Below are positions 25,204 through 34,363 of a DNA stretch of 64,000 nt, piece by piece. The notes under the pieces are model-generated. The model was not told the origin of the DNA. It was given only the letters and a program-made list of their open reading frames with translations, and ran no database searches. A program made the translations under genes and the position numbers. Source of the DNA: Bradyrhizobium acaciae (GTDB lineage: Bacteria > Pseudomonadota > Alphaproteobacteria > Rhizobiales > Xanthobacteraceae); NCBI RefSeq assembly GCF_020889785.1, contig NZ_JACMYK010000019.1:17246-81245 (forward strand). The letters are read 5' to 3'. Numbering within the stretch: position 1 is the first letter of the stretch; each line of letters opens with the position of its first letter.

Positions 25204-26661
25204 TTATCCACGCGCCGCGCGCTTGCCGGACAGGCAATTCGCCATGATCCGCACCGCGGCGCCGATCTCGTTTTCGCGCCAGGCGGCGAAGCCGAGCAAC
25301 AGGCCATGGTCGCGCGGCCGCTGCAGCGCGAGGCTCGACAGCGCGCGCACCTCGACGCCAGCCGCCACCAGCCGCGAGACCGCATTCTGGTCCGCGGCAC
25401 CATCCCTGAAACGGGCGATCAGCTGCATCCCGCCCGGCGGGACCTCGGCGGTGAGCACCGGCGCGAGGTGCCGCGTCAGCGCGGTGGCGAGATGGTCGCG
25501 GCGCGCGCGGTAGATCCGCCGCATTCGCCTGACATGCGCCAGGAAGTGCCCGTCGGCCATGAAGTCGGTCAGTGCCTCCTGGACGTGGACGGACGCAATC
25601 AGTCCGAGGTGGCGCTGCGCGATCTCCATGGTCTGCGCCAATGATGGCGGCACCACCAGATAGCCGATGCGGATATCGGCGGTCATCGCTTTTGCAAACG
25701 TGCCGAGATAGAGCACACGTCCCTCGCGATCGAGCCCCTGCAAGGCCGGCATCGGGCGGCTGTCGTAGTGGAACTCGCCGTCGTAATCGTCCTCGACGAT
25801 CCAGGTCTTGCCGGGCTCGGCCGCCGCCAACAGCTCGGTACGGCGCGCAACCGGCATCACCCGTCCAGTCGGATGCTGATGCGAGGGCGTCGTGAAGATG
25901 AGCTTGGGCGCGCGTGCCTCACGCATTCGCATCATGCCCCATTGATCGAGCCTGACGCCGACGACGTCGGCGCCAGCCGCGCGAAACGCCGCCGCGGCGC
26001 CGGGATAACCGGGATCCTCGGTCCACACCGCGTCGCCGGGCGCGACGACGGTCGCGGCGATCAGCGTCAGCGCCGCCTGCGCGGTCGGCAGGATCAGGAT
26101 CTGATCGGCCTCGGCGTGGACGCCGCGGCTAACCTCGAGGTAATCGCGCAAGGCTTCGCGCAGGCTCGGCCGGTTGACCACGGTCTGGTCGTTGAAGCGG
26201 CGGCGCAGCGCGCTGCGGCGCAGACAGCGCGCCCAGATCTGGTGCGGAAACTCGCGCGCATCCGCGAGCCCGGAACGGAGCGGCCGGAAATTCGCCTGGT
26301 AGGACAGCGGCCAATCCGTGTCGGAGAGCTGCAAGGCCCAGGGCGACAGCAACGGCCTGCGGGTGACATCTCGGCGGGGCGCCGGCGCAGCCTTTGCGAA
26401 CTTCGCCTCGATATCGTCTGACACCACCGGCCGCCGCCGCGCGGCGACGCGCAGATAGCCCTCGGCCGCGAGTTGCTCATAGGCATGCGTCACCGTGTTG
26501 CGCGAGACGTCGAGCTCCACCGAAAGCGTGCGGCTCGATGGCAGCACCGCTCCGCTTCTGATCCGGCCGCTCGCCATCAACGCGCGAAGCTGCTGGGTCA
26601 GCTGCGCGGCGAGCCCGGCATCGTCCGATCGCTTCAGCTCGAGCAATTCGGCGAGGATCAA
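25204..26661 (-). CDS. MocR/PdxR-type regulator (GntR helix-turn-helix plus aminotransferase domain)
   Basis: A 485-residue MocR-family regulator: a GntR winged helix at residues 10-75 (SRTLSVELDVSRNTVTHAYE) joined to a fold-type I aminotransferase domain with EDDYDGEF (290-297) and the PLP lysine K324 in LGTFAKAMTADIRIGYL. Such proteins bind PLP and act as transcription factors. The start is a TTG, supported by AAGGAG 5 nt upstream; no ATG fits the GntR N-terminus. It is divergent from a DMT exporter, with direct and inverted repeats between them, so it likely controls that exporter and itself. Confidence 0.9.
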   Translation of the reverse strand: MILAELLELKRSDDAGLAAQLTQQLRALMASGRIRSGAVLPSSRTLSVELDVSRNTVTHAYEQLAAEGYLRVAARRRPVVSDDIEAKFAKAAPAPRRDVTRRPLLSPWALQLSDTDWPLSYQANFRPLRSGLADAREFPHQIWARCLRRSALRRRFNDQTVVNRPSLREALRDYLEVSRGVHAEADQILILPTAQAALTLIAATVVAPGDAVWTEDPGYPGAAAAFRAAGADVVGVRLDQWGMMRMREARAPKLIFTTPSHQHPTGRVMPVARRTELLAAAEPGKTWIVEDDYDGEFHYDSRPMPALQGLDREGRVLYLGTFAKAMTADIRIGYLVVPPSLAQTMEIAQRHLGLIASVHVQEALTDFMADGHFLAHVRRMRRIYRARRDHLATALTRHLAPVLTAEVPPGGMQLIARFRDGAADQNAVSRLVAAGVEVRALSSLALQRPRDHGLLLGFAAWRENEIGAAVRIMANCLSGKRAARG

Positions 26662-26706
26662 TCTGGCTCCTTCGTTCTATCCAGACTGGCTCTTTCGATA
26701 GAGCCA
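26662..26706. promoter_or_regulatory. MocR operator region: two inverted repeats with 23-bp direct-repeat spacing
   Basis: TGGCTC occurs at 26664-26669 and 26687-26692. Each copy opens an inverted repeat: TCTGG...CCAGA (26662-26685) and TGGCTC...GAGCCA (26687-26706). Direct repeats two helical turns apart are typical for MocR regulators. The first box overlaps the ribosome-binding site of the MocR gene itself (CTCCTT on plus, 26667-26672). Confidence 0.65.
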
Positions 26707-26750
26707 GCGCGATCTTATTCACAAGCGATACCGCCTGCAAGGATGCCACC

Positions 26751-27650
26751 GTGAATCAATCGCTGTCTCCCGCCAAAGCCGCCGCCCTGTTCATCGTCGT
26801 GGTGCTGGCCTGGGGCATCAACTGGTCGGTGACGAAATCGCTGGTCGAGGCGGTGCCGCCGCTGTGGACCGCGTCGATCCGCAGCTGGATCGCCCTGATC
26901 GCCCTGCTGGTGATCCTGCGTGCCAGCGGCAATCTGATCATTCCGCGGATTGCCGATGTCCCGGTCGTGCTCAGCGTCGCGCTGCTGCACATGACGTTCT
27001 TCTCGACGCTGGTTGCCGCCGGCCTGCGCTATCTGCCGGCCAGCAAGGGCATCGTGCTGGGCTACACCACGCCGCTCTGGGTCGCACTCGCCGCCGGCGC
27101 CGCGCGAACCGAACGGCTCGGCGCGCTCAAGCTCGTCGGGGTCGCCTCGGGGCTCGCCGGCCTCTGCGTGATCCTCAACCCGGCATCGCTGGACTGGAGC
27201 AATCTGCACGTCATCGCCGGCGCCGGCATGATCATCCTCGCCGCGATCTGCTGGGCCGCGAACATCATCTATATCCGCTCGCACCGCTGGATCGCGACGC
27301 CGCTGCAGCTTTTGCTGTGGCAGGTGCTGGTCGCGACGCTGGTGCTGACGACGACGGCGCTGGTCACCGAGGGTGTGCCCGCGGTGACATGGTCGCCGCA
27401 CCTCGTGCTGCTTTTTCTCTATTCCGGCTTCATCGGCACGGCGCTGGCCTATTGGGCAATGTCGATGGTCAACAAGAGCCTGCCGGCGCTGACCACCTCG
27501 CTCGGCACCACCGGGACGCCGATCGTCGGCATCGTGACCGCCGCACTGCTGCTCGGCGAGCCGATCGATCTGTCGCTGGCGATTGCCGCGGCGCTGATCG
27601 TCGGCGGCATCGCGCTGAGCGCGCTCGCGGATGCGCCGGCGCGGGCGTAA
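26751..27650 (+). CDS. DMT-superfamily (EamA) transporter
   Basis: A 299-residue membrane protein with ten hydrophobic segments in two EamA repeats (VVLAWGINWSVTKSLVE near the N-terminus; TPLWVALAAGA; second repeat GAGMIILAAICWAANIIYI to IGTALAYWAMSMV). The family exports amino acids or metabolites. It is divergent from the MocR/PdxR regulator, an arrangement common for exporters regulated by MocR proteins. Confidence 0.9.
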   Translation: MNQSLSPAKAAALFIVVVLAWGINWSVTKSLVEAVPPLWTASIRSWIALIALLVILRASGNLIIPRIADVPVVLSVALLHMTFFSTLVAAGLRYLPASKGIVLGYTTPLWVALAAGAARTERLGALKLVGVASGLAGLCVILNPASLDWSNLHVIAGAGMIILAAICWAANIIYIRSHRWIATPLQLLLWQVLVATLVLTTTALVTEGVPAVTWSPHLVLLFLYSGFIGTALAYWAMSMVNKSLPALTTSLGTTGTPIVGIVTAALLLGEPIDLSLAIAAALIVGGIALSALADAPARA

Positions 27651-27767
27651 TTAGGGCCCGCACTCATAGATTCGTCACGTCCGCTTCGGTCTCGGAAGCT
27701 GGCGTCGAAACCGACGTCGCTGCATGTCGGCCTTGGGCCCAATAGCGGTAGCCGGCCAGCCTGTTTC

Positions 27768-28478
27768 TCACTGCGGCTCCCTTAGATGCCACTCTCCCTT
27801 TCGGCGCTCGATAGAGGTCGGAACACTTCGTTGGGGTGATCCCAACGATGATGCAAGAAGATTGACACGAGCGTTGCCGTCCCAACCTGCGAACTCATAG
27901 AGCCATTTGCCGTCATCCGGAGTGCGGTAGTGCCACTCCCTAAGAGACGAGCTTGGCCTGGTCGGAACTACGTCCATTCCGTTCGGAGGTCCGGAGGGGC
28001 CTTCGCCCGAGGCAACCGATGCCAGCCAACGCTTATCCGGAGAATAGTGCGGAGGTGCAACAACGCTCGTATCGTCACCCGTGTCAGCCCATACAAGTCG
28101 GTAACTGACGGCTTCCCAATAACCGATCTCGATCAAGATAAGATCGTGCTCGGGAAAATAGCCGATCAGTTGATACTTTACGCATCCCTCAGCATCACTA
28201 CTCTGACATTTCGCTTCCTCGTTGAGATAGACTCGCGTTTTCCCGTTCCTGAACGTCAATTGTAAACCGGGGCCTATGCGCCGGGCCAGCTCGCCAACCT
28301 GCTCCAGACAGGCCTTCTCCGAGCGATCAAGGTCGCCTGCACCGTGGTCGCCGATGCACCGGCCGTCTTGCGATGGATGATCCGAAAAGGCATAAGGAAC
28401 CTCGCCGAGTGCTGCCCCGTCGATCCAAAGACATGCCACCCCTGCGGCAATTGCCCACCGTGCGCGAAACATCTTCAT
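27768..28478 (-). CDS. Secreted protein of unknown function
   Basis: A 236-residue protein that I do not recognise. The N-terminus MKMFRARWAIAAGVACLW is a signal peptide (core residues 8-18, cleavage probably near residue 26). The mature part has paired cysteines (DGRCIGDHG, EKACLEQV, AKCQSSDAEGC), a strand-rich centre (KYQLIGYFPEHDLILIEIGY) and a Trp-rich C-terminus. I start at MKMFRA rather than 36 residues earlier. Base composition looks lower in GC than the neighbours, and it stands alone between unrelated genes. A periplasmic role is inferred. Confidence 0.65.
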   Translation of the reverse strand: MKMFRARWAIAAGVACLWIDGAALGEVPYAFSDHPSQDGRCIGDHGAGDLDRSEKACLEQVGELARRIGPGLQLTFRNGKTRVYLNEEAKCQSSDAEGCVKYQLIGYFPEHDLILIEIGYWEAVSYRLVWADTGDDTSVVAPPHYSPDKRWLASVASGEGPSGPPNGMDVVPTRPSSSLREWHYRTPDDGKWLYEFAGWDGNARVNLLASSLGSPQRSVPTSIERRKGEWHLREPQ

Positions 28479-28657
28479 TGCATCGCCTGCGTCATCAAGT
28501 GTCCGTCGTGATGACAGACAACCTCTTCTGCCGAAGTTAACCGGTTGATCTAAAATTGCCCGACATCCGCGCCTGCTTCGGGTCATAAGCCGCCGACAAC
28601 TACCGAACTGGCAACTTCCGCTTTATGACTGGAAGCCGACGGCTATGAGTAAACGCC

Positions 28658-29713
28658 CTAGGCCGTCGCAAGCGGCCTGACCCGCAAGGCGCCGCGCAGG
28701 CCGGCGGCGGTGCCGAGCATGATGCCGGCGACGGCAATGAACGACGACAGCGACAGCGTTGACAGTCCGGTCAGCCCTTGCCCGACCGAGCAGCCGAACG
28801 CCATGACGCCGCCCGCACCCATCAGCGCAGCGCCGCTTGCCGAGCGCAGCATGTGCTGCGGCGAGCGGTAGCCTTCGAGCTTGAAACGTCCGGTCGCAAC
28901 CGCCGTGACCAGGCTGCCGGCGAACACGCCGAACACGGTGACGATACCGAAATTGAGCGTCGAGCCGGTCGACAGCATGACGTATTGCAGCGCGTCGGCG
29001 ATCGGCGCGATGAAGGTGAGCGACGTCACCGGCACCGGATTGAAATCATCGGCGCCGAGATAGCCGGTCGCGTACCAGCCGCCCGCCACCAGCAGGCCGA
29101 CGATCAGGCCGGCCGCGATCTGGCCGGGCGACTTGCGGAATGGCGCATGGGCAAAGGCGAACATGATCAGGACGGCCGCGAGCACCGAAGCCGCCACCAT
29201 CCGCGCCGGCACGGCGCCGAGGCCGGTGCTTGCCAGCAGCGCCGCCAACGAATTGGCTGATACCGTGGCCTGCGACGCCTGCACCATCGCAATCCGCGCC
29301 GGCGCGATCAGGCCCTTCAGCGTCATCTCGGCGACAATGCCGAGCACGATCACGACCACGAAGGAGCGCAGATTGCCGCGCCCGAGCAGCACCAGCGCCC
29401 GCGAACCGCAGCCGTTCGACAGCACCATGCCGTAGCCGAACAGAAGGCCGCCGAAGAACATCACCGGCGCTGAGAACGACGGCTGCAGATAGATCGACTT
29501 GCCGAGATCGACGAGGCCCGTGGCTGCCAGCAGCTGCGAGGCCGCGATTGCGACGCCCATCGCCAGCGCATAGGTGCGCGCCAGCCTGCCGTCGCCCTCC
29601 GCCCACCAGCCGCGCAGCCCGCTCATCATGCAGAAGCCGCTGAGCAGCCCGATCGAGCCATAGATCAGGCCGATGATGAGGGCGGCGAGGATGACCGTTG
29701 TGGCGGGGTCCAT
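28658..29713 (-). CDS. YeeE/YedE-family sulfur (thiosulfate) transporter
   Basis: A 351-residue integral membrane protein of the YeeE type, which brings thiosulfate or related sulfur compounds across the inner membrane. Cysteines C28 (LLSGFCMMSG), C102 (SNGCGSRALV) and C308 (MAFGCSVGQGLTG) match the three pore cysteines known from a structurally studied YeeE in order and approximate spacing. Both halves are fused in one chain. It is not beside a TusA/YeeD gene here. Confidence 0.87.
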   Translation of the reverse strand: MDPATTVILAALIIGLIYGSIGLLSGFCMMSGLRGWWAEGDGRLARTYALAMGVAIAASQLLAATGLVDLGKSIYLQPSFSAPVMFFGGLLFGYGMVLSNGCGSRALVLLGRGNLRSFVVVIVLGIVAEMTLKGLIAPARIAMVQASQATVSANSLAALLASTGLGAVPARMVAASVLAAVLIMFAFAHAPFRKSPGQIAAGLIVGLLVAGGWYATGYLGADDFNPVPVTSLTFIAPIADALQYVMLSTGSTLNFGIVTVFGVFAGSLVTAVATGRFKLEGYRSPQHMLRSASGAALMGAGGVMAFGCSVGQGLTGLSTLSLSSFIAVAGIMLGTAAGLRGALRVRPLATA

Positions 29714-29732
29714 GGAAGAGTCCTCAGGGGTT

Positions 29733-29853
29733 CGTCATTGCGAGCCAACCGGTCGGCGCGAAGCGCCGCCGGATGACAGGCTCCGCGAAGCAATCCATAT
29801 CACCACAGCGGGAGAGAATGGATTGCTTCGTCGTTTCACTCCTCGCAATAACG
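29733..29853. repeat. Palindromic intergenic repeat (CGTCATTGCGAG type), copy 2
   Basis: CGTCATTGCGAGCCAACCGG begins it; GAAGCAATCCAT faces ATGGATTGCTTCGTCG, and it ends CTCCTCGCAATAACGG. A GGTCGGCGCGAAGCGCCG segment is inserted, making a hybrid with the other families. It lies between the YeeE gene and the upstream quinone reductase. Confidence 0.83.
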
Positions 29854-29858
29854 GTGGA

Positions 29859-30893
29859 TTACGGTCGCAATATCACGCGGTCGCGCGACGAGCCTGCCAC
29901 GGCAACGAACGCCGCCTTGGCCCGTTCCAGCGGATAGATCGCGCTCGGCGTGATCGGAAACGGCTTCAGATGCCCGCCGGCAAAACCCGGTGCAAGCTCG
30001 CGCAGCACCTCGCCGGTCGCAACCGACGACAGCGCCAGCGTGTCGATGCCGACATAGGTGTGCTGCCCGCGATAGAATTCGAGGATGTTGAACTGGACGA
30101 TGCGGTCGACCGCCGCGATCAGGATCTGGCGGCCGCGCAACGCCAGCGACTTGTGCGCGGCCTGGAAATAGGGATCGCCGACCGTGTTGTAGACGATGTC
30201 GGCGCCCTTGCCGCCGGTCAGCTCGCGCACGCGCGCCGCAACATCAGTTGTAGAGGCATCGATCACCTCGACTGCTGAATTGCTGTGGCCCTCATAGGGC
30301 TCGCTCTTGCGCACCACGCCGATCACGCGCGCACCGTGCCAGCTCGCGATCTGCACCGCGGCCTGCCCGACCTTGCCGTTTACGCCCATGACCAGCACGG
30401 TCTCGCCCGCCTTCGGAACGCCGGCGCGGCGCAGGCCTTCCATCGCGGTGACGAAGGGCACACCGATCCCGGCAGCTTCATCCCAGGAAATGCCGCCGGG
30501 TTTCTCCACTACGGCATCGGCCTCGACCACGAGATGCGTGGCGTGGGTGCCGTCGCGGCGGATGCCGAGATCGCCGGATGAGCCGAACACCTCGCGCCCA
30601 ATGAAGTCAGCGGGGCCGTCGATCACGACACCGGCGTAGTCGCGGCCCGAGGTTCGCGGGAAGACGGCATAGGGCATCAATCCGGTCGCGGCCTTGACGT
30701 CGGACGGATTGACCGCCGCCGCCTTCACCTCGATCAGGACATCGCTATCCCCGCGCGAAATTGCATGGGTCTCGACAACAGGCGCGACCGCCGCTGCGTT
30801 CTCTGCCTTCGCCAGCAGGCGGACGCAACGGGCGTCGACAGGATGACGATGTGCTTGCGGGGCCGACGGCATAAGCAGTCCAGTCTCGGTCAT
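29859..30893 (-). CDS. Zinc-less NADPH:quinone oxidoreductase (MDR family)
   Basis: A 344-residue medium-chain dehydrogenase/reductase. GroES-like N-terminal part (VLIEVKAAAVNPSDVKAATG, RTSGRDYAGVVI) and an NADPH-binding Rossmann motif VLVMGVNGKVGQAAVQIA. Zinc ligands are absent, as in the QOR branch. Start MTETGLLMPS chosen; MPSAPQAHRH (30872) is an alternative. The natural substrate is uncertain. It lies downstream of the amidase-paaK group on the same strand. Confidence 0.83.
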   Translation of the reverse strand: MTETGLLMPSAPQAHRHPVDARCVRLLAKAENAAAVAPVVETHAISRGDSDVLIEVKAAAVNPSDVKAATGLMPYAVFPRTSGRDYAGVVIDGPADFIGREVFGSSGDLGIRRDGTHATHLVVEADAVVEKPGGISWDEAAGIGVPFVTAMEGLRRAGVPKAGETVLVMGVNGKVGQAAVQIASWHGARVIGVVRKSEPYEGHSNSAVEVIDASTTDVAARVRELTGGKGADIVYNTVGDPYFQAAHKSLALRGRQILIAAVDRIVQFNILEFYRGQHTYVGIDTLALSSVATGEVLRELAPGFAGGHLKPFPITPSAIYPLERAKAAFVAVAGSSRDRVILRP

Positions 30894-30995
30894 GAAGCGC
30901 GCTGCAAACGCGCACGGATGGTGGCGGCCGGGTAGCCTCCCGCCATGACTAATCGACTGACCGATCAATTCAAGGGGCTTGTTGGGCCGGCAAGC

Positions 30996-32426
30996 TCAGA
31001 GCTTCGGCGGCGGGGCCGTGCCCAGGATCGACTCGATCGACAGGCCGAGCCCGAGCAGTCTGGCATCGCTGCCGACCGGACCGTCGAGCTCGAGCCCGAC
31101 CGGCAGGCCGCCGGGCGTTATGCCGGCATAGAGCGACAGCCCGGGAAGGCCGGCATTGCTGCCAGGATCGGTGTTGCGGATCATGGTGCCGAAGGTCGGC
31201 GCCGGGTCTCCGCCATTGACCGACATCTCGCCGGAGCCGGTCTTTTCGTCGATGACCGGTGCAGGCGCGATGGTGGTCGGAAACAGGATCGCGTCCAGTC
31301 TGTTGTCCCTGAGATAGGCGGCATAGATCGCCTGCAGCGCCGGCCGCTGCACCTTGATCGCATCGTCGTAAGCGGCACCGAAAGCGTCCGCCGTGATCGC
31401 GCCGAACGCGCCGATCACGTCGGGACTGGCGACGCCGGCCGCGATATCCGACAACGTGATCCCTTCAATCCCGGAGGCGGCGAGCCAGGCCGGGATATCG
31501 GCGATCGGTTCATGCAGCGCGACCACGAAGGACACCTTGCCGTTCTGCTCGAAGAGATCGGGCATATCGACATCGACCAGCACCGCGCCGGCCGCCGTGA
31601 GCCGGGCGCAGGCGGCGCGAACGACCGCCTCGACATCGCGATCGAGGCCGCTCCAGAAACAGGCGGGAATGCCGAGACGCACGCCGCGCAACGGAACGGG
31701 CGAGGCCAACGGCGTGCCTGATATCACCGCATCGAGCAGCGCGACATCGGCGACCGTGCGGCCCATCGGACCGACGGTGTCGCGGGTATGGCTGATCGGG
31801 ACCACCTGGTTGTCGTCGTGATAGCGCCGCTCGGCGCCACCATTGCCGACAGAAGGCCTGAGGCCAACGGTGCCGGTCAGCGCCGCGGGTACGCGGGTCG
31901 AGCCGCCGGTGTCCGATCCGAGGCCGCAGGTGGCGATGCGCGCGGCGATCGCCGCCGACGTTCCGCCTGATGACCCGCCGGGAATCCGGCTGGTGTCGTA
32001 GGGATTGCGCACCGGTCCCGCGAACGGCGCGAGATTGGTACTGGTGATGCCGAAGGCGAGCTCATGCAGATTGGTCTTGCCGATCACGACAGCACCGGCG
32101 TCGAGCAGTTTTTGCAGCGACGGCGCATTTCGCTTGGGCCGCGCGTGTTGCAGTGCCGGCGTGCCGCCCGATGTCGGCAGATCCGACGTGTTGATGTTGT
32201 CCTTGACCACGATGGGGAGACCGGCGAGCGCGCCGGTGCGCTTTCCGGCATCGACCTCGCGCGCCGCGGCAAGCGCATCGTCGCGGTTCAGCACGATGAA
32301 GGCATTGAGGTGCTTGAGCCGCTCGGCACGATCGAGCGCCGCCTCGATGACGCTGACCGCCGTTACTTTCTTGTCGCGGATATCAGCCACGATCTCCGCA
32401 GCGGTAGCTCCGTTGATATCGGCCAT
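30996..32426 (-). CDS. Amidase (mandelamide / indoleacetamide hydrolase-like)
   Basis: A 476-residue amidase-signature enzyme. Triad residues: K75 (GLPIVVKDNINT), S153 (PGGSSGGTSA) and S176 (GSDTGGSTRVP). The segment GKTNLHELAFGITSTN matches the mandelamide/indole-3-acetamide hydrolase branch, whose members cleave arylacetamides to arylacetates. It lies directly downstream of paaK (36 bp) on the same strand, so a role in releasing phenylacetate from phenylacetamide is plausible but inferred. Confidence 0.87.
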   Translation of the reverse strand: MADINGATAAEIVADIRDKKVTAVSVIEAALDRAERLKHLNAFIVLNRDDALAAAREVDAGKRTGALAGLPIVVKDNINTSDLPTSGGTPALQHARPKRNAPSLQKLLDAGAVVIGKTNLHELAFGITSTNLAPFAGPVRNPYDTSRIPGGSSGGTSAAIAARIATCGLGSDTGGSTRVPAALTGTVGLRPSVGNGGAERRYHDDNQVVPISHTRDTVGPMGRTVADVALLDAVISGTPLASPVPLRGVRLGIPACFWSGLDRDVEAVVRAACARLTAAGAVLVDVDMPDLFEQNGKVSFVVALHEPIADIPAWLAASGIEGITLSDIAAGVASPDVIGAFGAITADAFGAAYDDAIKVQRPALQAIYAAYLRDNRLDAILFPTTIAPAPVIDEKTGSGEMSVNGGDPAPTFGTMIRNTDPGSNAGLPGLSLYAGITPGGLPVGLELDGPVGSDARLLGLGLSIESILGTAPPPKL

Positions 32427-32462
32427 GAAAACCCCGCGCCCTGTTGGATTGCGGGCGAGAGG

Positions 32463-33794
32463 CTATTCTTTCGGCCGCTTGTCGTAAACCCGTTTCGCCT
32501 TGCCGAGCGAACGTTCGAGCGTCTCGGGCGCGACGACGCGGACGCGGGTGGAGATGCCGATCGTGTTCTTGATGAAGCCGGCGACCTTCTCGGCATGCGC
32601 GGTGAGCCCCTCACCGTCCCAGCTCTCGGGACGCGCTTCGGCGAGCACCGTCATCTCGTCCATGCGGCCCTCGCGGGTCAACTCGATGACGAAGTGGCCG
32701 CCGCACCAGTCGGTCGCCAGCAGCGCCTCCTCGATCTGGGTCGGGAACACGTTGACGCCGCGCAGGATGATCATGTCGTCGGAGCGGCCGGTCACCTTCT
32801 CCATCCGCCGCATGCCGGGCCGCGCCGTGCCGGGCAACAGCCGCGTCAGGTCGCGGGTGCGGTAGCGAATGATCGGAAAAGCTTCCTTGGTCAGCGAAGT
32901 AAATACCAGTTCGCCCTTCTCGCCGTCCGGCAGCACCTTGCCGGTCAGCGGATCGATCACCTCGGGATAGAAGTGATCCTCCCAGATGTGCAGGCCGTCC
33001 TTGGTCTCCACGCATTCCTGCGCGACGCCGGGGCCGATCACCTCCGACAGGCCGTAGATGTCGGTGGCGTCCATATCGAACGCCTGCTCGATCTCGACGC
33101 GCATCGCATTGGTCCAGGGCTCGGCGCCGAAGATGCCGAACTTCAGCGACGATTTGCGCGGGTCGAGACCCTGCCGCTTGAACTCGTCGAGGATCGCCAG
33201 CATGTAGCTCGGCGTCACCGTGATGATGTCGGGCCGGAAATCGTTGATGAGCTGCACCTGGCGCTCGGTCATGCCGCCGGAGATCGGGATCACGGTGCAG
33301 CCGAGCCGCTCGGCGCCGTAATGCGCACCGAGGCCGCCGGTGAACAGGCCATAGCCATAGGCGTTGTGCATCAGCATGCCGGAGCGGCCGCCGGCGGCGC
33401 GGATCGAGCGCGCCATCACGTCGGCCCAGGTGTCGATGTCGGCTTTGGTGTAGCCGACCACGATCGGCTTGCCGGTCGTGCCCGAGGAAGCATGGACCCG
33501 CACCAGCTGTTCGCGCGGCACCGCGAACATGTTGAAGGGATAGTTGTCGCGCAGGTCGGTCTTCACCGTGAAGGGAAATTTGGCGAGATCGGAAAGCTGC
33601 TTGAAATCTGTGGGGTGGACGCCCGCGGCGTCGAAGCTCTTCTTGTAGTGCGCGACATTGTCATAGGCGTGCTTGAGCGACCATGCGAGCCGCTTGGTCT
33701 GCAACGCCATGATCTCGTCGCGCGAGGCGCGTTCGGCCGAATCGAGCTCGGCGTGATAGCCGCCGTCCTTGACCCTGAGCTTTGCCGTCACCAT
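32463..33794 (-). CDS. paaK: Phenylacetate-CoA ligase PaaK
   Basis: A 443-residue AMP-forming ligase that converts phenylacetate, CoA and ATP to phenylacetyl-CoA, the first step of the aerobic pathway. The AMP loop HASSGTTGKPIVVGYT, YGLSEVIGPGVAQEC and the C-terminal hinge RSDDMIILRGVNVFPTQIEE are diagnostic. The ATG follows a GGGGAGA site; an adjacent GTG one codon upstream also exists. It is followed by the amidase and preceded by paaI. Confidence 0.95.
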   Translation of the reverse strand: MVTAKLRVKDGGYHAELDSAERASRDEIMALQTKRLAWSLKHAYDNVAHYKKSFDAAGVHPTDFKQLSDLAKFPFTVKTDLRDNYPFNMFAVPREQLVRVHASSGTTGKPIVVGYTKADIDTWADVMARSIRAAGGRSGMLMHNAYGYGLFTGGLGAHYGAERLGCTVIPISGGMTERQVQLINDFRPDIITVTPSYMLAILDEFKRQGLDPRKSSLKFGIFGAEPWTNAMRVEIEQAFDMDATDIYGLSEVIGPGVAQECVETKDGLHIWEDHFYPEVIDPLTGKVLPDGEKGELVFTSLTKEAFPIIRYRTRDLTRLLPGTARPGMRRMEKVTGRSDDMIILRGVNVFPTQIEEALLATDWCGGHFVIELTREGRMDEMTVLAEARPESWDGEGLTAHAEKVAGFIKNTIGISTRVRVVAPETLERSLGKAKRVYDKRPKE

Positions 33795-33810
33795 CACATC
33801 TCCCCCGAAA

Positions 33811-34269
33811 TCATTGTGCCTTGATATCCGTGTCCGGCAGCCAGGTGCCCGGTATCACGCGCGAATGCCCGCGGAATTCGGCGATCACGCCGTCGCCGGC
33901 GGTGACGCGCACGTCGTAGATTCCCGAGCGGCCGCTGCGCGAGACCTCGCGCGCGGTCGCCACCAGGCGATCGCCGAGCTTGCCGGGCCGGATGAAAGTA
34001 ATGTTGCCTTGCGCCGCCACCGCACGGTCGTTGCGGCTGTTGCAGGCAAAGGCGAAGGCTGAATCGGCGAGCGTGAAGATGTAGCCGCCATGGCAGATGC
34101 GCTGGCCGTTGACCATGTGCGGCTGCACGGTCATCGCCATCGTAGCCTGCCCCGGCTTGACCTCGACGAGCTCCATGCCGAGACCTTTGCTGGCGTCGTC
34201 TTCCTTCCACATCGCATCCGCGCAGGCGCGGGCGATATCATCGGGCGATAGCGTGGCCTTCAAATTCAC
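33811..34269 (-). CDS. paaI: Hydroxyphenylacetyl-CoA thioesterase PaaI
   Basis: A 152-residue hotdog-fold thioesterase. The catalytic segment VNGQRICHGGYIFTLADSAF has the PaaI HGG and Asp. It starts with a GTG behind GGGAG. In the pathway it hydrolyses dead-end hydroxyphenylacetyl-CoA and epoxide-derived thioesters, releasing trapped CoA. It lies 16 bp upstream of paaK in the same direction. Confidence 0.92.
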   Translation of the reverse strand: MNLKATLSPDDIARACADAMWKEDDASKGLGMELVEVKPGQATMAMTVQPHMVNGQRICHGGYIFTLADSAFAFACNSRNDRAVAAQGNITFIRPGKLGDRLVATAREVSRSGRSGIYDVRVTAGDGVIAEFRGHSRVIPGTWLPDTDIKAQ

Positions 34270-34363
34270 ATCGAACTCCCTGTGCGCGGGCCCGTTGCGG
34301 AGGGCCTCTTGGCGTTACATCAGTGTTTGGCGCGACACCCTGGGCGTCAACGCGCAGAAAGAA

